The notes under the pieces: generated by a model
Seen by the model: only the letters and a program-made list of their open reading frames with translations
Told to the model about the DNA's origin: nothing
Databases searched by the model: none
Part shown: in pieces, positions 23,490 through 31,359 of the stretch
How the letters are laid out: each line of letters opens with the position of its first letter
How positions within the stretch are numbered: the stretch's first letter is position 1
Translations under genes and position numbers: made by a program
Source: Flavimobilis sp052324925
GTDB taxonomy: Bacteria; Actinomycetota; Actinomycetes; Actinomycetales; Cellulomonadaceae
Assembly (NCBI GenBank): GCA_052324925.1
Contig: JBQPRE010000001.1
Length of the DNA: 64,000 bases
Direction: 5' to 3' (one strand)

Positions 23490-24572
23490 GTGTCCGCACC
23501 CGTCCGTCTCGCGATCGTCGGCTCCGGCTGGCGTGCGGAGTTCTTCGCTCGCCTCGCCCGGGCGCTGCCCGAGCAGTTCGAGCTCGTCGGTGTGACGAGC
23601 GGCCGGCCCGAGAGCACGGCGCGCGCCGCCGAGGCGTGGGGCACGCGACCGTACGCGAGCGTCGGCGAGCTGCTTCACGGCGCGACTCCGCAGGTGACGG
23701 TCATCTCGACACCCTGGCCGGTCACACCTGTCGCGACCGCAGAGGTCGCTCGCGCCGGAGGGGTCGTCCTCGCGGAGACGCCACCCGCGCCCGACCTTGC
23801 GGGTCTTCACGCCCTGTGGGCCGAGGTCGGGTCGACGGGTCGCGTCCATGTCGCTGAGCAGTACCTCGCGCTGCCCATGCACGCGGCCCGGCTTGCGGTG
23901 GTCGAGCGGGGGCTCGTGGGCGAGCCGCAGTCCGTCCACGTGTCGTCGACGCACGGCTACCACGCTGTGTCGATGATCCGGGGTCTGCTCGGCGCGGCGG
24001 ACGACCACGGTCCAGTGACTGTGCGCGCCCACCGGTTTGCAGGGCAGATCGTCCAGCCGCTCTCGCGTGACGGCTGGACCGACGACCCTGCCACGCACGA
24101 GGCGGGCACGGTCCTCGCGACCCTCGACCTCGACGGGCGGCACGGTCTCTACGACTTCACGGACAACCAGTGGCACAACCAGCTGCGCTCGCGCCGGATC
24201 CTCGTGCGCGGCACCCACGGGGAGATCTCGAACGACGAGGTGCTGCGCCTCGCGGGCCCGCGCCAGGTGACGACGACGACGCTGCGCCGCCGTCAGCTCG
24301 GCTACGACCTTGACCTTGACGGGTTCGACACGGACCACGTCTCTCTCGGTGGCGAGGTGCTGTGGAGCAACCCCTTCGTCGGCAAGCGGTGGATGGACGA
24401 GGAGATCGCGATCGCGACGCTCATGCTCGGCGCTGCTGATCTCGCTCGCGACGAGGGGCCGGGCCCGTACCCGCTCGCGCGGGCGTGCCACGATCACGCC
24501 GTGTCGCTCGCGATCGACGAGTCGGTCGCGTCGGGCCTCCCTGTGACCGTCGACCGCCAGCCCTGGTCGTGA
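23490..24572 (+). CDS. Gfo/Idh/MocA-family oxidoreductase
   Basis: A 360-residue NAD(P)-dependent dehydrogenase-like protein. The start is the GTG at 23490, because AAAGGAG (23477-23483) precedes it by six bases; an upstream in-frame GTG at 23472 would include that ribosome site. The N-terminal Rossmann motif is LAIVGSGWRAEFFARLA, followed by VTSGRPEST. The family EKP motif appears as AETPP near residue 92, with proline-flanked Thr in place of Lys. The second domain has RVHVAEQYLALPMHAA and RFAGQIVQPLSRDGW. Family members act on sugars, inositol or their derivatives. It is a single gene with a TACGGT -10 box (23455-23460); substrate unknown. Confidence 0.85.
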   Translation: MSAPVRLAIVGSGWRAEFFARLARALPEQFELVGVTSGRPESTARAAEAWGTRPYASVGELLHGATPQVTVISTPWPVTPVATAEVARAGGVVLAETPPAPDLAGLHALWAEVGSTGRVHVAEQYLALPMHAARLAVVERGLVGEPQSVHVSSTHGYHAVSMIRGLLGAADDHGPVTVRAHRFAGQIVQPLSRDGWTDDPATHEAGTVLATLDLDGRHGLYDFTDNQWHNQLRSRRILVRGTHGEISNDEVLRLAGPRQVTTTTLRRRQLGYDLDLDGFDTDHVSLGGEVLWSNPFVGKRWMDEEIAIATLMLGAADLARDEGPGPYPLARACHDHAVSLAIDESVASGLPVTVDRQPWS

Positions 24573-24582
24573 CCGCCGACGC

Positions 24583-25254
24583 TCAGCCTTGGCGCGCGAC
24601 CATCTCTGGGACCCACAGCGGCACGTAGGGGCTCACGCAGCCACGGGGCGTCGGGTAGTCCTTGAGGACCTCGAGCCGCTCACCGATCGCGAGCACCCGC
24701 TCGCGGAGCGCCGGGTGGTGAATGCCGATCGTGCCGAGGCACCAGTTCATGGCCCACTGGAGGCGCTCGGGGGCGTCCTTCATGCGGACGCTGATCTCGT
24801 CGAGCAGCCCCGGCAGGTCGAGCCCGTCGGCGGCCTTGGGCACGCGATCGCTCGTGAGCGCCCAGCCGGCCGACTCCACCCACGGGTCGGCGGCGGCCTT
24901 CCAGCGCAGGCGCAGCGCCTCGACGTGCGGAGACTTCTTGACGACGTACCCGACGAGCCAGTCCTGCTGCTTGGGCGTGCGGGCCTCGCGGAGCATCTCG
25001 TCGAGATCGTCGACGGTGAGGTCCTTGGGAGACAGGACGAGCAGCGCGAGCAGCCGGGCGTCGCCGTCACCCGTCATCCACAGCTCGCGTGCGAGCGCCG
25101 TCTGACGTGTGCCGACGCGCTTGGCGAGCGCTCGCAACGTGGTGAGGTTGACCGTGTGATCGTCGCCGTGTCGCGCGTTGACCGCTTGCACCTTGGGGTC
25201 GCCAATCGCAGCGAGCTCCGCAAGGACCTCGTCGCGCGTCATCGTCTCAGCCAT
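24583..25254 (-). CDS. DNA alkylation repair protein (AlkD-like HEAT-repeat family)
   Basis: A 223-residue protein matching the DNA alkylation repair family related to AlkC/AlkD glycosylases, which remove 3- and 7-alkylpurines. The start has a GGAGGT ribosome site. Helical repeats are visible throughout: TTLRALAKRVGTRQTALARE, ELWMTGDGDARLLALLVLSP, LVGYVVKKSPHVEALRLRW. The C-terminal WCLGTIGIHHPALRERVLAIGE is characteristic of this subfamily. Members of this branch vary in whether they keep the catalytic Trp/Asp pair, so glycosylase activity is not certain. It converges with the oxidoreductase gene with a 10-bp gap and no clear terminator. Confidence 0.85.
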   Translation of the reverse strand: MAETMTRDEVLAELAAIGDPKVQAVNARHGDDHTVNLTTLRALAKRVGTRQTALARELWMTGDGDARLLALLVLSPKDLTVDDLDEMLREARTPKQQDWLVGYVVKKSPHVEALRLRWKAAADPWVESAGWALTSDRVPKAADGLDLPGLLDEISVRMKDAPERLQWAMNWCLGTIGIHHPALRERVLAIGERLEVLKDYPTPRGCVSPYVPLWVPEMVARQG

Positions 25255-25462
25255 GGGGGACCTCCGTCGTTCTCAGGTCTTCGCAGCGTACGACGAGGCT
25301 CTGACAACCCGCCGCCCCTCGCTCGTCACATTGACGAACCGCCGGGCGACTGGTCCATGCATGTGGACGACGCACCCGGTGCGACCGGACCCCACACGGT
25401 CGACGGCGCGTCGGCGTCGGTGCCGACTCGCTTCAGGCAAGGCCAGGAAGGCCCGCGACTCC
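25255..25462. other. Intergenic stretch, nothing recognised
   Basis: The 208 bases between the alkylation-repair start and the DUF6457 stop contain a short inverted repeat, CGACCG/CGGTCG at 25382-25402, but no convincing gene, promoter or strong terminator. Confidence 0.5.
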
Positions 25463-25801
25463 TCACACCCCGTCAGACGGGGCTTCCTCCGGCTCGGCGT
25501 CGTCGTGCTTGCGTGCGGGACGACCGACGACGGGCGGGCCCCACTCGGACACGAGCCCGTCAACGATCTCCAGGCGTGCGAGCACCTCGGAGGAGATGGC
25601 CTCGGCGTCGGACCTGCGGTTGAGCACGCGTCCGGCGGCGAGCCCGACGAGGAAGGCCGTGAGCGGTGCGCCGGGACGCACGGCGTTGTGCGCGACGTCC
25701 CGCACCATGTCGAGGATCGGTCCCGTGACGCGGTCAAGCACCTCCTGCTCGATGTCGAGGGCTGGCCCGGCCTGCTCGAGCCAACGATCAAGATCGCTCA
25801 T
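25463..25801 (-). CDS. DUF6457 domain protein, molybdenum-cofactor associated
   Basis: A 112-residue soluble, mostly helical protein (MSDLDRWLEQAGPALDIEQE, then VLDRVTGPILDMVRDVAHNA, GAPLTAFLVGLAAGR). ATG 25801 has GGAGG five bases upstream; an ATG 12 bases earlier lacks one. I recognise it as DUF6457, a small family usually found beside or fused to MobA in actinobacteria; its activity is unknown. Here it is the last gene of the molybdate-uptake operon, after modC. The acidic C-terminal tail (DDAEPEEAPSDGV) looks disordered. A role in molybdenum-cofactor maturation is inferred from location. Confidence 0.75.
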   Translation of the reverse strand: MSDLDRWLEQAGPALDIEQEVLDRVTGPILDMVRDVAHNAVRPGAPLTAFLVGLAAGRVLNRRSDAEAISSEVLARLEIVDGLVSEWGPPVVGRPARKHDDAEPEEAPSDGV

Positions 25802-25846
25802 ATCGTCCTCCACGCGTTGTCTGGACGGTCCGCACGTCCTATCCCC

Positions 25847-26554
25847 TCAGTCTTCCACCTTGTCGACGCGCCCGTCGGCGAGGGTCACGATCTGTGTGCC
25901 GAGCGCTGCGGCCTCGGCGGCGTCGTGCGTGACGAGGACGACGGGCGTCCCGGCCGCGGCGACCCCGCGCACGACGTCGTGCAGGAGCGGCCGCGAGGCT
26001 GCGTCGAGCGCAGCGAAGGGTTCGTCGAGCAGCAGCATCCGCGGCTGCACGACGAGGGCGCGCGCGAGCGCGACGCGCTGCGACTGCCCGCCGGAGAGCC
26101 GGTCGGCACGCTCGTGCGCGTGGTCGATCAGCCCGACGCGACCGAGGGCCTCTGCCGCGAGGCCGCGCGCGTCGCGGGCGCGCATGCGGCGCGCGCGGAG
26201 CCCGAAGGCGACGTTCTCGAGCGCGGAGAGGTGGTCGAAGAGCACGTGGGTCTGTGGCACGAGGCCGAGGTGACGCGCGGCTGCGGGGACGTGGGTGCGT
26301 GCGGCGACGTCGTCGAGCACTGTGCCGCCGAGCGTGACGTGCCCGCCCACAAGCGGGACGAGTCCCGCGAGCGCCCACAGGAGCGTCGACTTGCCCGAGC
26401 CGTTCGGCCCGACGACGCAGACCACCTCCCCCGGCCCGGCCTCGAGCATCACGTCGAGCTGCAGGCGGCCACGCTGCGCGACGACGTGCGCGCGGAGACC
26501 GTCGGGCACCGTCGCCCCGGCACCGCCGACCTGGACCACACGAGCGTCGCTCAT
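25847..26554 (-). CDS. modC: Molybdate ABC transporter ATP-binding protein
   Basis: A 235-residue ATPase: Walker A VGPNGSGKSTLL near residue 48, LVPQTHVLFDHLSALENVAF, signature LSGGQSQRVALARALVV near 145, Walker B MLLLDEPFAALD, switch His in VLVTHDAAEA. ATG 26554 overlaps the modB stop (ATGA). The usual C-terminal TOBE (molybdate-binding) domain of ModC is absent, so the protein is about 100 residues shorter than E. coli ModC. A separate HTH-TOBE protein is encoded at the head of this operon. It would drive molybdate uptake with ModB and ModA. Confidence 0.9.
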   Translation of the reverse strand: MSDARVVQVGGAGATVPDGLRAHVVAQRGRLQLDVMLEAGPGEVVCVVGPNGSGKSTLLWALAGLVPLVGGHVTLGGTVLDDVAARTHVPAAARHLGLVPQTHVLFDHLSALENVAFGLRARRMRARDARGLAAEALGRVGLIDHAHERADRLSGGQSQRVALARALVVQPRMLLLDEPFAALDAASRPLLHDVVRGVAAAGTPVVLVTHDAAEAAALGTQIVTLADGRVDKVED

Positions 26555-27396
26555 CGCGTCCCCACCATGTCGACGCCACGCGTCGCAAGCCCCGCCAGGC
26601 CGCCGAGCCACCGCGAACGCAACGCGACGAGCACGACGAGCGACACCGCGACGAGCACGAGGGACAGCGCCACGGCCGTCGTCCGGTCACTCTCGAGCGC
26701 GAGGTAGATCGCGACGGGCATGGTCCGTGTGACGCCAGGAAAGTTGCCCGCAAACGTGATGGTGGCACCGAACTCGCCGAGAGCCCGCGCGAAGGCCAGG
26801 ACCGCGCCCGCAACGATCCCGGGGGCGACGACGGGCAGCGTCACGCGACGGAAGACGTACCACCGCGACCCACCGAGCGTCGCCGCGACCTGCGCGAGGC
26901 GCCCGTCGACGGCCCGCAACGACGCGTCGACGGAGATGACGAGGAAGGGCAGCGCGACGAAGGTCTGCGCCAGGACGACGGCGGCCGTCGTGAACGGCAG
27001 CTGCACGCCCCACCACGCGTCGAGCGTCGACCCGAGCAGCCCGCGCCGCCCCAGCAGCGCGAGGAGCGCCACGCCACCGACGACGGGTGGCAGCACCATC
27101 GGCATCGTGACGAGCGCGCGCACCAGCCCGGGCAGCGGCAGCGCGTCGTGCGCGAGCAGCCATGCGAGCGGGACCCCCAGCACGACGCACAGCGCGGCGG
27201 AGACCCCGGCGGTCCGCAGGCTCAGACCGAGCGCCTCGAGCGCGGGCCCGTCGGTGAGCACGCGTGTCATCTCGTCCCAGGGTGCCGACGCGACGAGCGC
27301 GACGAACGGGGCGACGAGGAGCACGAGCGCGAGCACGCCCGGGATCGCGAGCGCGAGCGGCGCCCGGGTGCGGTGCCTGGACGGGTGGTCGCTCAC
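26551..27396 (-). CDS. modB: Molybdate ABC transporter permease
   Basis: A 281-residue permease with five or six hydrophobic segments. The GTG start at 27396 overlaps the modA stop by four bases. Typical ModB/CysT-family features are LGVPLAWLLA near residue 75, MPMVLPPVVGGVALL near 100, the ATPase-contact motif VAATLGGSRWYVFRRVTLP near 185, and ALGEFGATITFAGNFPGVTR, the ModB-type GEFG segment. Adjacent modA and modC confirm the assignment; tungstate transport cannot be excluded. Confidence 0.92.
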   Translation of the reverse strand: MSDHPSRHRTRAPLALAIPGVLALVLLVAPFVALVASAPWDEMTRVLTDGPALEALGLSLRTAGVSAALCVVLGVPLAWLLAHDALPLPGLVRALVTMPMVLPPVVGGVALLALLGRRGLLGSTLDAWWGVQLPFTTAAVVLAQTFVALPFLVISVDASLRAVDGRLAQVAATLGGSRWYVFRRVTLPVVAPGIVAGAVLAFARALGEFGATITFAGNFPGVTRTMPVAIYLALESDRTTAVALSLVLVAVSLVVLVALRSRWLGGLAGLATRGVDMVGTR

Positions 27397-28256
27397 GGGA
27401 GGAGGAACCCGGCGTCCGCGAGCGCGGCGGATCCGCGGTCGGAGGTGAGGAGCGCACGGAAGGCAGCGGCGGCTGCCGGGTTGGGGGCCTCCGCGGCGGT
27501 CGCGACGAGGTAGTCGTTGACGACATCCGCCGCCTCGGGGATGACGACCGTCGCGACGTCGGAGCCTGCGTCCTTGGCGTCGGTCGTGTAGACGAGGGCG
27601 GCGTCGACCTCGCCCGTGCGGGCGAGGGTGAGCGCGGCGGTGGCGTTCGGGGCGTACGTGTCGGGGGTGAGGGTGAGCCCGGCGTCTGCGACGACGCGTG
27701 CGGCGGCCGCGCCGCACGGGACCTCGACGGCGCACAGCGCGAGGCGCAGGTCGCGGTTCTCGAGGTCGGCGAGGGTGGTGATGCGGCCCGGGTTGTCCGG
27801 CGGTGTGACGATGACGAGCGTGTTGCCGGCGAGGACGGCAGGATCCGTCACGTCGGGCCCCGCCTTCGCCATGGTCGCGGACGACGCGGTGAGGAGGAGG
27901 TCGGCGGGTGCCCCGGCGGCGATCTGCTCGGCGAGTGCCGAGCTCGCGGCGAACGAGAGGTCGACCTTGAGGTCTGGGTGCGCGGCCTCGAGCTCAGCGC
28001 TGAGCGGTGCGAGGACGGGCTCGAGGGACGAGGCCGCGAGGACGACGAGGTGCCCGGTGAGGTGGGCGGGCGTCGGCCCTGGGGCGGCGGGGCTCGGGGC
28101 GGCGGCGTCAACGGCTGGCGGTGTCGCGCTCGGCGCTGCGGGGCCCCCCGTCGGCGCGGCGGCGTCCGCGCATGCCGAGGCGCCCGCGGCGAGGATCGTC
28201 GCGCCCGCGACGAACGCGAGCGTGCGCCGGACGGCGGAGCGCGGCGTGCGGCTCAC
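27393..28256 (-). CDS. modA: Molybdate-binding lipoprotein
   Basis: A 287-residue extracytoplasmic binding protein. The signal peptide ends at lipobox ASAC (Cys29) and is followed by a long Ala/Pro linker to residue 65. ModA motifs are LVVLAASSLEPVLAPLSAEL near residue 70, the oxyanion-contacting SFAASSALAEQIAAGAPADL near 100, and EVPCGAAAARV, TGEVDAALVYTTDA near the C terminus. The GTG start overlaps the upstream HTH-TOBE stop by four bases. It captures molybdate for the nitrate reductase encoded downstream in the window. Confidence 0.93.
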   Translation of the reverse strand: MSRTPRSAVRRTLAFVAGATILAAGASACADAAAPTGGPAAPSATPPAVDAAAPSPAAPGPTPAHLTGHLVVLAASSLEPVLAPLSAELEAAHPDLKVDLSFAASSALAEQIAAGAPADLLLTASSATMAKAGPDVTDPAVLAGNTLVIVTPPDNPGRITTLADLENRDLRLALCAVEVPCGAAAARVVADAGLTLTPDTYAPNATAALTLARTGEVDAALVYTTDAKDAGSDVATVVIPEAADVVNDYLVATAAEAPNPAAAAAFRALLTSDRGSAALADAGFLLP

Positions 28257-28654
28257 CGGCCGGGCTCGAGGCTGTCGATCATGACGGACGTCGCCTTGAC
28301 GCGTGCGGAGACGAGGGAGCCGGGTGCGAGCGCGAGCTCGTCGGCTGCTTCGCGGCTCACGAGCGAGACGATGCGGAAGGGGCCGGCCTGGACCTCGACC
28401 TGCGCCATGACGGTGTCGCGGACGACTCGGGTGACGATGCCGTCGAGGCGGTTGCGGGCTGAGACGGTTCCGTCGCCGCCGTCAGGGGCGTCGGCGAGGT
28501 CGCGGGCGAAGGTCGCGAGGTCGGCGCCGTCGACCGTCCACCGGCCGGTCTCGGAGCGCTGGGCGGGGAGGCGGCCTGCGTCGATCCAGCGGCGGACGGT
28601 GTCGTCGCTCACGCCGAGCAGACGCGCGGCTTCGCTCGTTCTCAGGACGCTCAT
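28253..28654 (-). CDS. HTH-TOBE protein, probable molybdate-responsive regulator
   Basis: A 133-residue two-domain protein. Residues 1-45 form a MerR/excisionase-type helix-turn-helix (TSEAARLLGVSDDTVRRWID, AGRLPAQRSETGRW). Residues 67-130 form a Mop/TOBE molybdate-binding domain (SARNRLDGIVTRVVRDTVMA, LVSREAADELALAPGSLVSA). It leads the modABC operon. The ATG at 28654 follows TAGAGT by six bases with no ribosome site, so the operon is probably leaderless. By analogy with ModE it could sense molybdate and control this operon; it may instead store or buffer molybdate. This architecture is common in actinobacteria. Confidence 0.85.
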   Translation of the reverse strand: MSVLRTSEAARLLGVSDDTVRRWIDAGRLPAQRSETGRWTVDGADLATFARDLADAPDGGDGTVSARNRLDGIVTRVVRDTVMAQVEVQAGPFRIVSLVSREAADELALAPGSLVSARVKATSVMIDSLEPGR

Positions 28655-28660
28655 GCGGCA

Positions 28661-28666
28661 ACTCTA
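28661..28666 (-). promoter_or_regulatory. -10 box of a probable leaderless promoter (mod operon)
   Basis: Read on the minus strand this is TAGAGT, six bases before the ATG at 28654. Confidence 0.55.
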
Positions 28667-28718
28667 GCGGTGGCCCGCCGCAGGTGCGGCGTGAGGCCGC
28701 GTCGGGTGAGCGGATCGC

Positions 28719-29339
28719 TCACCCGCGTCCACGGCGGCGCCCTCGCTCGCCCTCGATCGCGCGCGCCGCCGCGAGATCGTCGGGCGTATCGACGTCGAAC
28801 ACCTCCAGGTCCGTCACCGGAACCTCGACCACCGCGAGCCCTTCGGCGAGCGCACGCGCGGGCAGCCCGTGGGCGCCACCCGCCAGCACGGCCGTCACCG
28901 CAGCGATCCGGTAGGCGGCGAGCAGCGGCTGCCTGCGCCCCGACCCTCCGACCGCGAGCGCAGCCTCGGCCTCGGGAGCGGCGTGGAGCGCCGCGAGCAG
29001 CCGCGGCACGACGTCCCCGGCCCACGGCTGGTCCCCCGCGAGCGCGACGAGCACGCGGGCGTCGGGCGCCGCGGCGACGCCGGCCGCGAGCGCTGCCGCG
29101 GGTCCGCCGCCGGGCGGGTCCTCCCGCACCCAGCGCACACCCGGATGCCGCGCGTGCACGGCAGGTCCGGGGTCGTCGGCGACGACGACGCACGGCCATG
29201 CGGTGGTCGCGTCGAGCACGCGTTCAAGGATCGAGCGTCCGCCCACGTCGAGCGCGGTCTTGTCGCCGCCACCCAGGCGCCGCGCGGTTCCGCCCGCGGG
29301 CACGACGATGACGACGTCCTGCCTGCGCACCCCGCTCAT
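28719..29339 (-). CDS. mobA: MobA-like molybdenum cofactor guanylyltransferase
   Basis: A 206-residue nucleotidyltransferase. The N-terminal VVPAGGTARRLGGGDKTALD is the GTP-binding loop and catalytic lysine motif of MobA; GRSILERVLDA, VREDPPGGGPAAALAAGV and LVALAGDQPW (metal-binding Asp) follow in order. The C-terminal VFDVDTPDDLAAARA is the usual DvdTpeDl motif. The enzyme links GMP to molybdopterin, making the MGD cofactor that NarG uses. ATG 29339 has GGGGA upstream. It is divergent from moaE across only 36 bp. Confidence 0.9.
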   Translation of the reverse strand: MSGVRRQDVVIVVPAGGTARRLGGGDKTALDVGGRSILERVLDATTAWPCVVVADDPGPAVHARHPGVRWVREDPPGGGPAAALAAGVAAAPDARVLVALAGDQPWAGDVVPRLLAALHAAPEAEAALAVGGSGRRQPLLAAYRIAAVTAVLAGGAHGLPARALAEGLAVVEVPVTDLEVFDVDTPDDLAAARAIEGERGRRRGRG

Positions 29340-29363
29340 GCCGGGTCCCCGCTCCCACGCACG

Positions 29364-29369
29364 TACGCT
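29364..29369 (+). promoter_or_regulatory. -10 box of a probable leaderless promoter (moaE)
   Basis: TACGCT fits TANNNT and stands six bases before the moaE GTG at 29376; no proper ribosome site fits this start. Confidence 0.5.
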
Positions 29370-29375
29370 GAAGGC

Positions 29376-29852
29376 GTGACCCACCCCGCAACCTCCGCCC
29401 CGCGCGACAGCTCGCGGCTCGTGCCCCCACGCCGCGCCGTCGTGCGCGTCGCTGTGACGACCGACCCGCTCGACGTCGACGAGCACGCGCGGCTGGTCGA
29501 CGACGCGGCCGCGGGTGCGGTCGTGACGTTCGCGGGTGTCGTGCGTGACCACGACGGCGGGCGCGGGGTGACGGGCATCGAGTACGTGGGCCACCCCGAC
29601 GCGGCTGCGGTGCTCGAGCGCGTCATCACGGAGGCGGTCGCGACGCTCGACGTCGACGCGGTCGCGGTGACGCACAGGCTCGGCCCGCTTGCGGTCGGCG
29701 AGTGCGCGCTCGCTCTCGCGGTGAGCTCGGCGCACCGTCGCGAGGCCTTCGAGGCTGCGGCGCTGCTCGTCGACGTGGTCAAGGAGCATCTGCCCGTGTG
29801 GAAGCGGCAGGACCTGGCGGCCGGCGGCGAGGAGTGGGTCGGCTCGGCCTGA
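29376..29852 (+). CDS. moaE: Molybdopterin synthase catalytic subunit
   Basis: A 158-residue MoaE. It starts at GTG 29376, apparently leaderless; this gives a roughly 25-residue N-terminal extension before VRVAVTTDPLDVDEHARLVD. Family motifs are GAVVTFAGVVRDHDGG near residue 48, GIEYVGHP, VTHRLGPLAVGECALALAV near 90, and SAHRREAFEAAALLVDVVKE; the last two carry the active-site Arg and Lys residues. KEHLPVWKRQ near the C terminus holds the KxxxxxWKxE-like segment. With MoaD it inserts two sulfurs into cyclic pyranopterin monophosphate. It converges with moaD with 13 bp between. Confidence 0.93.
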   Translation: MTHPATSAPRDSSRLVPPRRAVVRVAVTTDPLDVDEHARLVDDAAAGAVVTFAGVVRDHDGGRGVTGIEYVGHPDAAAVLERVITEAVATLDVDAVAVTHRLGPLAVGECALALAVSSAHRREAFEAAALLVDVVKEHLPVWKRQDLAAGGEEWVGSA

Positions 29853-29865
29853 GCCGCGCTCACGG

Positions 29866-30153
29866 TCAGCCCCCGGCGAAGGGCGGCAGGACGTCGACCG
29901 TCGCGGCGCCGCCGAGCGTCGCCTCAGGGTCGCGCAGCAGGCGTCCGTCGGCGAGCACGCTGCAGAGCGCGAGCAGGGCGTCGATGCCCGGGTGCGCGCG
30001 CAGGACCGCTGAGGTCACGTGCCCGACGGTCACGTCCGTGCCCTCGGGGACGTCCAGCGCGAGGATCTCCTCCTCGCAGCCCGCGGCGGCCGCGGCCGCC
30101 GCGAAGTACCGCACGGTCACCGTCGTGGTGAGGTCGGTCGTCGTCATGCTCAT
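29866..30153 (-). CDS. moaD: Molybdopterin synthase sulfur carrier subunit
   Basis: A 95-residue ubiquitin-like MoaD ending in the Gly-Gly tail (DVLPPFAGG) that carries the thiocarboxylate. TVTVRYFAAAAAAAGCEEE at the N terminus is the first strand and helix; LADGRLLRDPEATL precedes the tail. ATG 30153 overlaps the moaA stop by four bases (ATGA); a second ATG lies two codons later. The MoeZ-type protein at 33737-35044 should activate its C terminus. Confidence 0.9.
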   Translation of the reverse strand: MSMTTTDLTTTVTVRYFAAAAAAAGCEEEILALDVPEGTDVTVGHVTSAVLRAHPGIDALLALCSVLADGRLLRDPEATLGGAATVDVLPPFAGG

Positions 30154-31256
30154 CCCCCGATCGCGCTCATGAGCCGTTGCGGCTGCAGGAAGTTCTCGTC
30201 GTCGATGCCGTGGCCGGCCTTCTTGCCCCACATGGCGGTGCGCCACGCCTGCGCGAGCTCGTCGTCGGACGCGCCGCCGCGCAGGAGCCCACGCAGGTCG
30301 GTCTCCTCGCGGGCGAAGAGGCACGTGCGGATGTTGCCGTCCGACGTGAGGCGCGTGCGGTCGCACGCACCGCAGAAGGGTCGCGTCACGGTTCCGATGA
30401 CGCCCACGCGCCCGACGACCTCGCCGCCACGCAGCACGCGCCACGTCTCGGCGGGTGCGCCCCCGCGCACGTCGGCCCCCTCGGGCTCGAGCGTGTGCGC
30501 GGCCGTGAGCGACGCGAGGATCTCGTCGGCCGTCACCATGTCCTTGCGTACCCACGTGCCGTGCGGGCCGAGCGGCATCTGCTCGATGAACCGCAGCTCG
30601 AAGCCGCGGTCCAGCGCCCAGTCGAGCAGACGCGGGGCCTCGTCATCGTTGACGCCGCGGACGAGGACCGCGTTGACCTTGATCGGGGCGAAGCCCACGG
30701 CCTCGGCCGCGTCGAGGCCCGCGAGGACGTCGTGGAGGCGGTCGCGGCGCGTGAGCTGTGCGAAGCGTGCGGGGTCGAGGGAGTCGACGGAGACGTTGAC
30801 GCGGGTGAGGCCTGCGTCCGCGAGGCCGCGGGCGCGACGGTCGAGGCCGAGCCCGTTGGTCGTGAGGGACGTCGGAATGCGTGCGCCGTCGGGCGTGCGT
30901 AGCTCGGCGGTCGCCGCGACGATGCGTTCGAGGCCGCGCCGCAGGAGCGGCTCGCCTCCCGTGAACCGCACCTCGGTGACGCCCAGGTGGTCGACCGCGA
31001 TGCGGACGAGGCGCGAGATCTCCTCGTCGTCGAGCATCTGCTCGGTGGGCGTCCAGTCGAGGCCCTCAGCCGGCATGCAGTACGTGCACCGCAGGTTGCA
31101 GCGGTCGGTGAGGGAGACGCGGAGGTCCTTCGCGCGGCGTCCGAAGCGGTCGATGAGACCCGGGTGGTCGGGGCGCGTGCCCTCGCTCGGGCTCACCCCG
31201 GTGCGCGTGCCGTGAGGCGCCTGCGCGGGGTGGTCGGGAGTTCGAGGGTCCGCCAC
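30150..31256 (-). CDS. moaA: GTP 3',8-cyclase, radical SAM
   Basis: A 368-residue radical SAM enzyme, first step of molybdenum-cofactor synthesis. The CxxxCxxC cluster is RCNLRCTYCMPAEG near residue 53; TGGEPLLRRGLERIV follows. The second cluster lies near the C terminus, FCGACDRTRLTSDGNIRTCL, and the protein ends in the conserved Gly-Gly needed for activation. Relative to many MoaA proteins the N terminus is extended by about 30 residues. The GTG at 31256 lies six bases after TAGACT (31263-31268, minus strand), indicating a leaderless transcript. It is coupled to moaD and divergent from moeA. Confidence 0.95.
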   Translation of the reverse strand: MADPRTPDHPAQAPHGTRTGVSPSEGTRPDHPGLIDRFGRRAKDLRVSLTDRCNLRCTYCMPAEGLDWTPTEQMLDDEEISRLVRIAVDHLGVTEVRFTGGEPLLRRGLERIVAATAELRTPDGARIPTSLTTNGLGLDRRARGLADAGLTRVNVSVDSLDPARFAQLTRRDRLHDVLAGLDAAEAVGFAPIKVNAVLVRGVNDDEAPRLLDWALDRGFELRFIEQMPLGPHGTWVRKDMVTADEILASLTAAHTLEPEGADVRGGAPAETWRVLRGGEVVGRVGVIGTVTRPFCGACDRTRLTSDGNIRTCLFAREETDLRGLLRGGASDDELAQAWRTAMWGKKAGHGIDDENFLQPQRLMSAIGG

Positions 31257-31262
31257 GTCGCC

Positions 31263-31268
31263 AGTCTA
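31263..31268 (-). promoter_or_regulatory. -10 box of a probable leaderless promoter (moaA)
   Basis: Read on the minus strand this is TAGACT, six bases before the GTG at 31256. Confidence 0.55.
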
Positions 31269-31347
31269 GGAGGGGGTCCGGACTTCTGCCCTCGCCATCC
31301 CGTGGAAAAACCCGGCGGACCCGCGTCGCGACGCCCGCGGTGGCCGG

Positions 31348-31353
31348 TAGGTT
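31348..31353 (+). promoter_or_regulatory. -10 box of a probable leaderless promoter (moeA)
   Basis: TAGGTT lies six bases before the moeA GTG at 31360 and mirrors the divergent moaA promoter. Confidence 0.55.
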
Positions 31354-31359
31354 GACGGC

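Noticed and set aside
25255..25462. Small gene in the gap after the alkylation-repair gene
   Set aside because: No frame has a ribosome site and protein-like composition.
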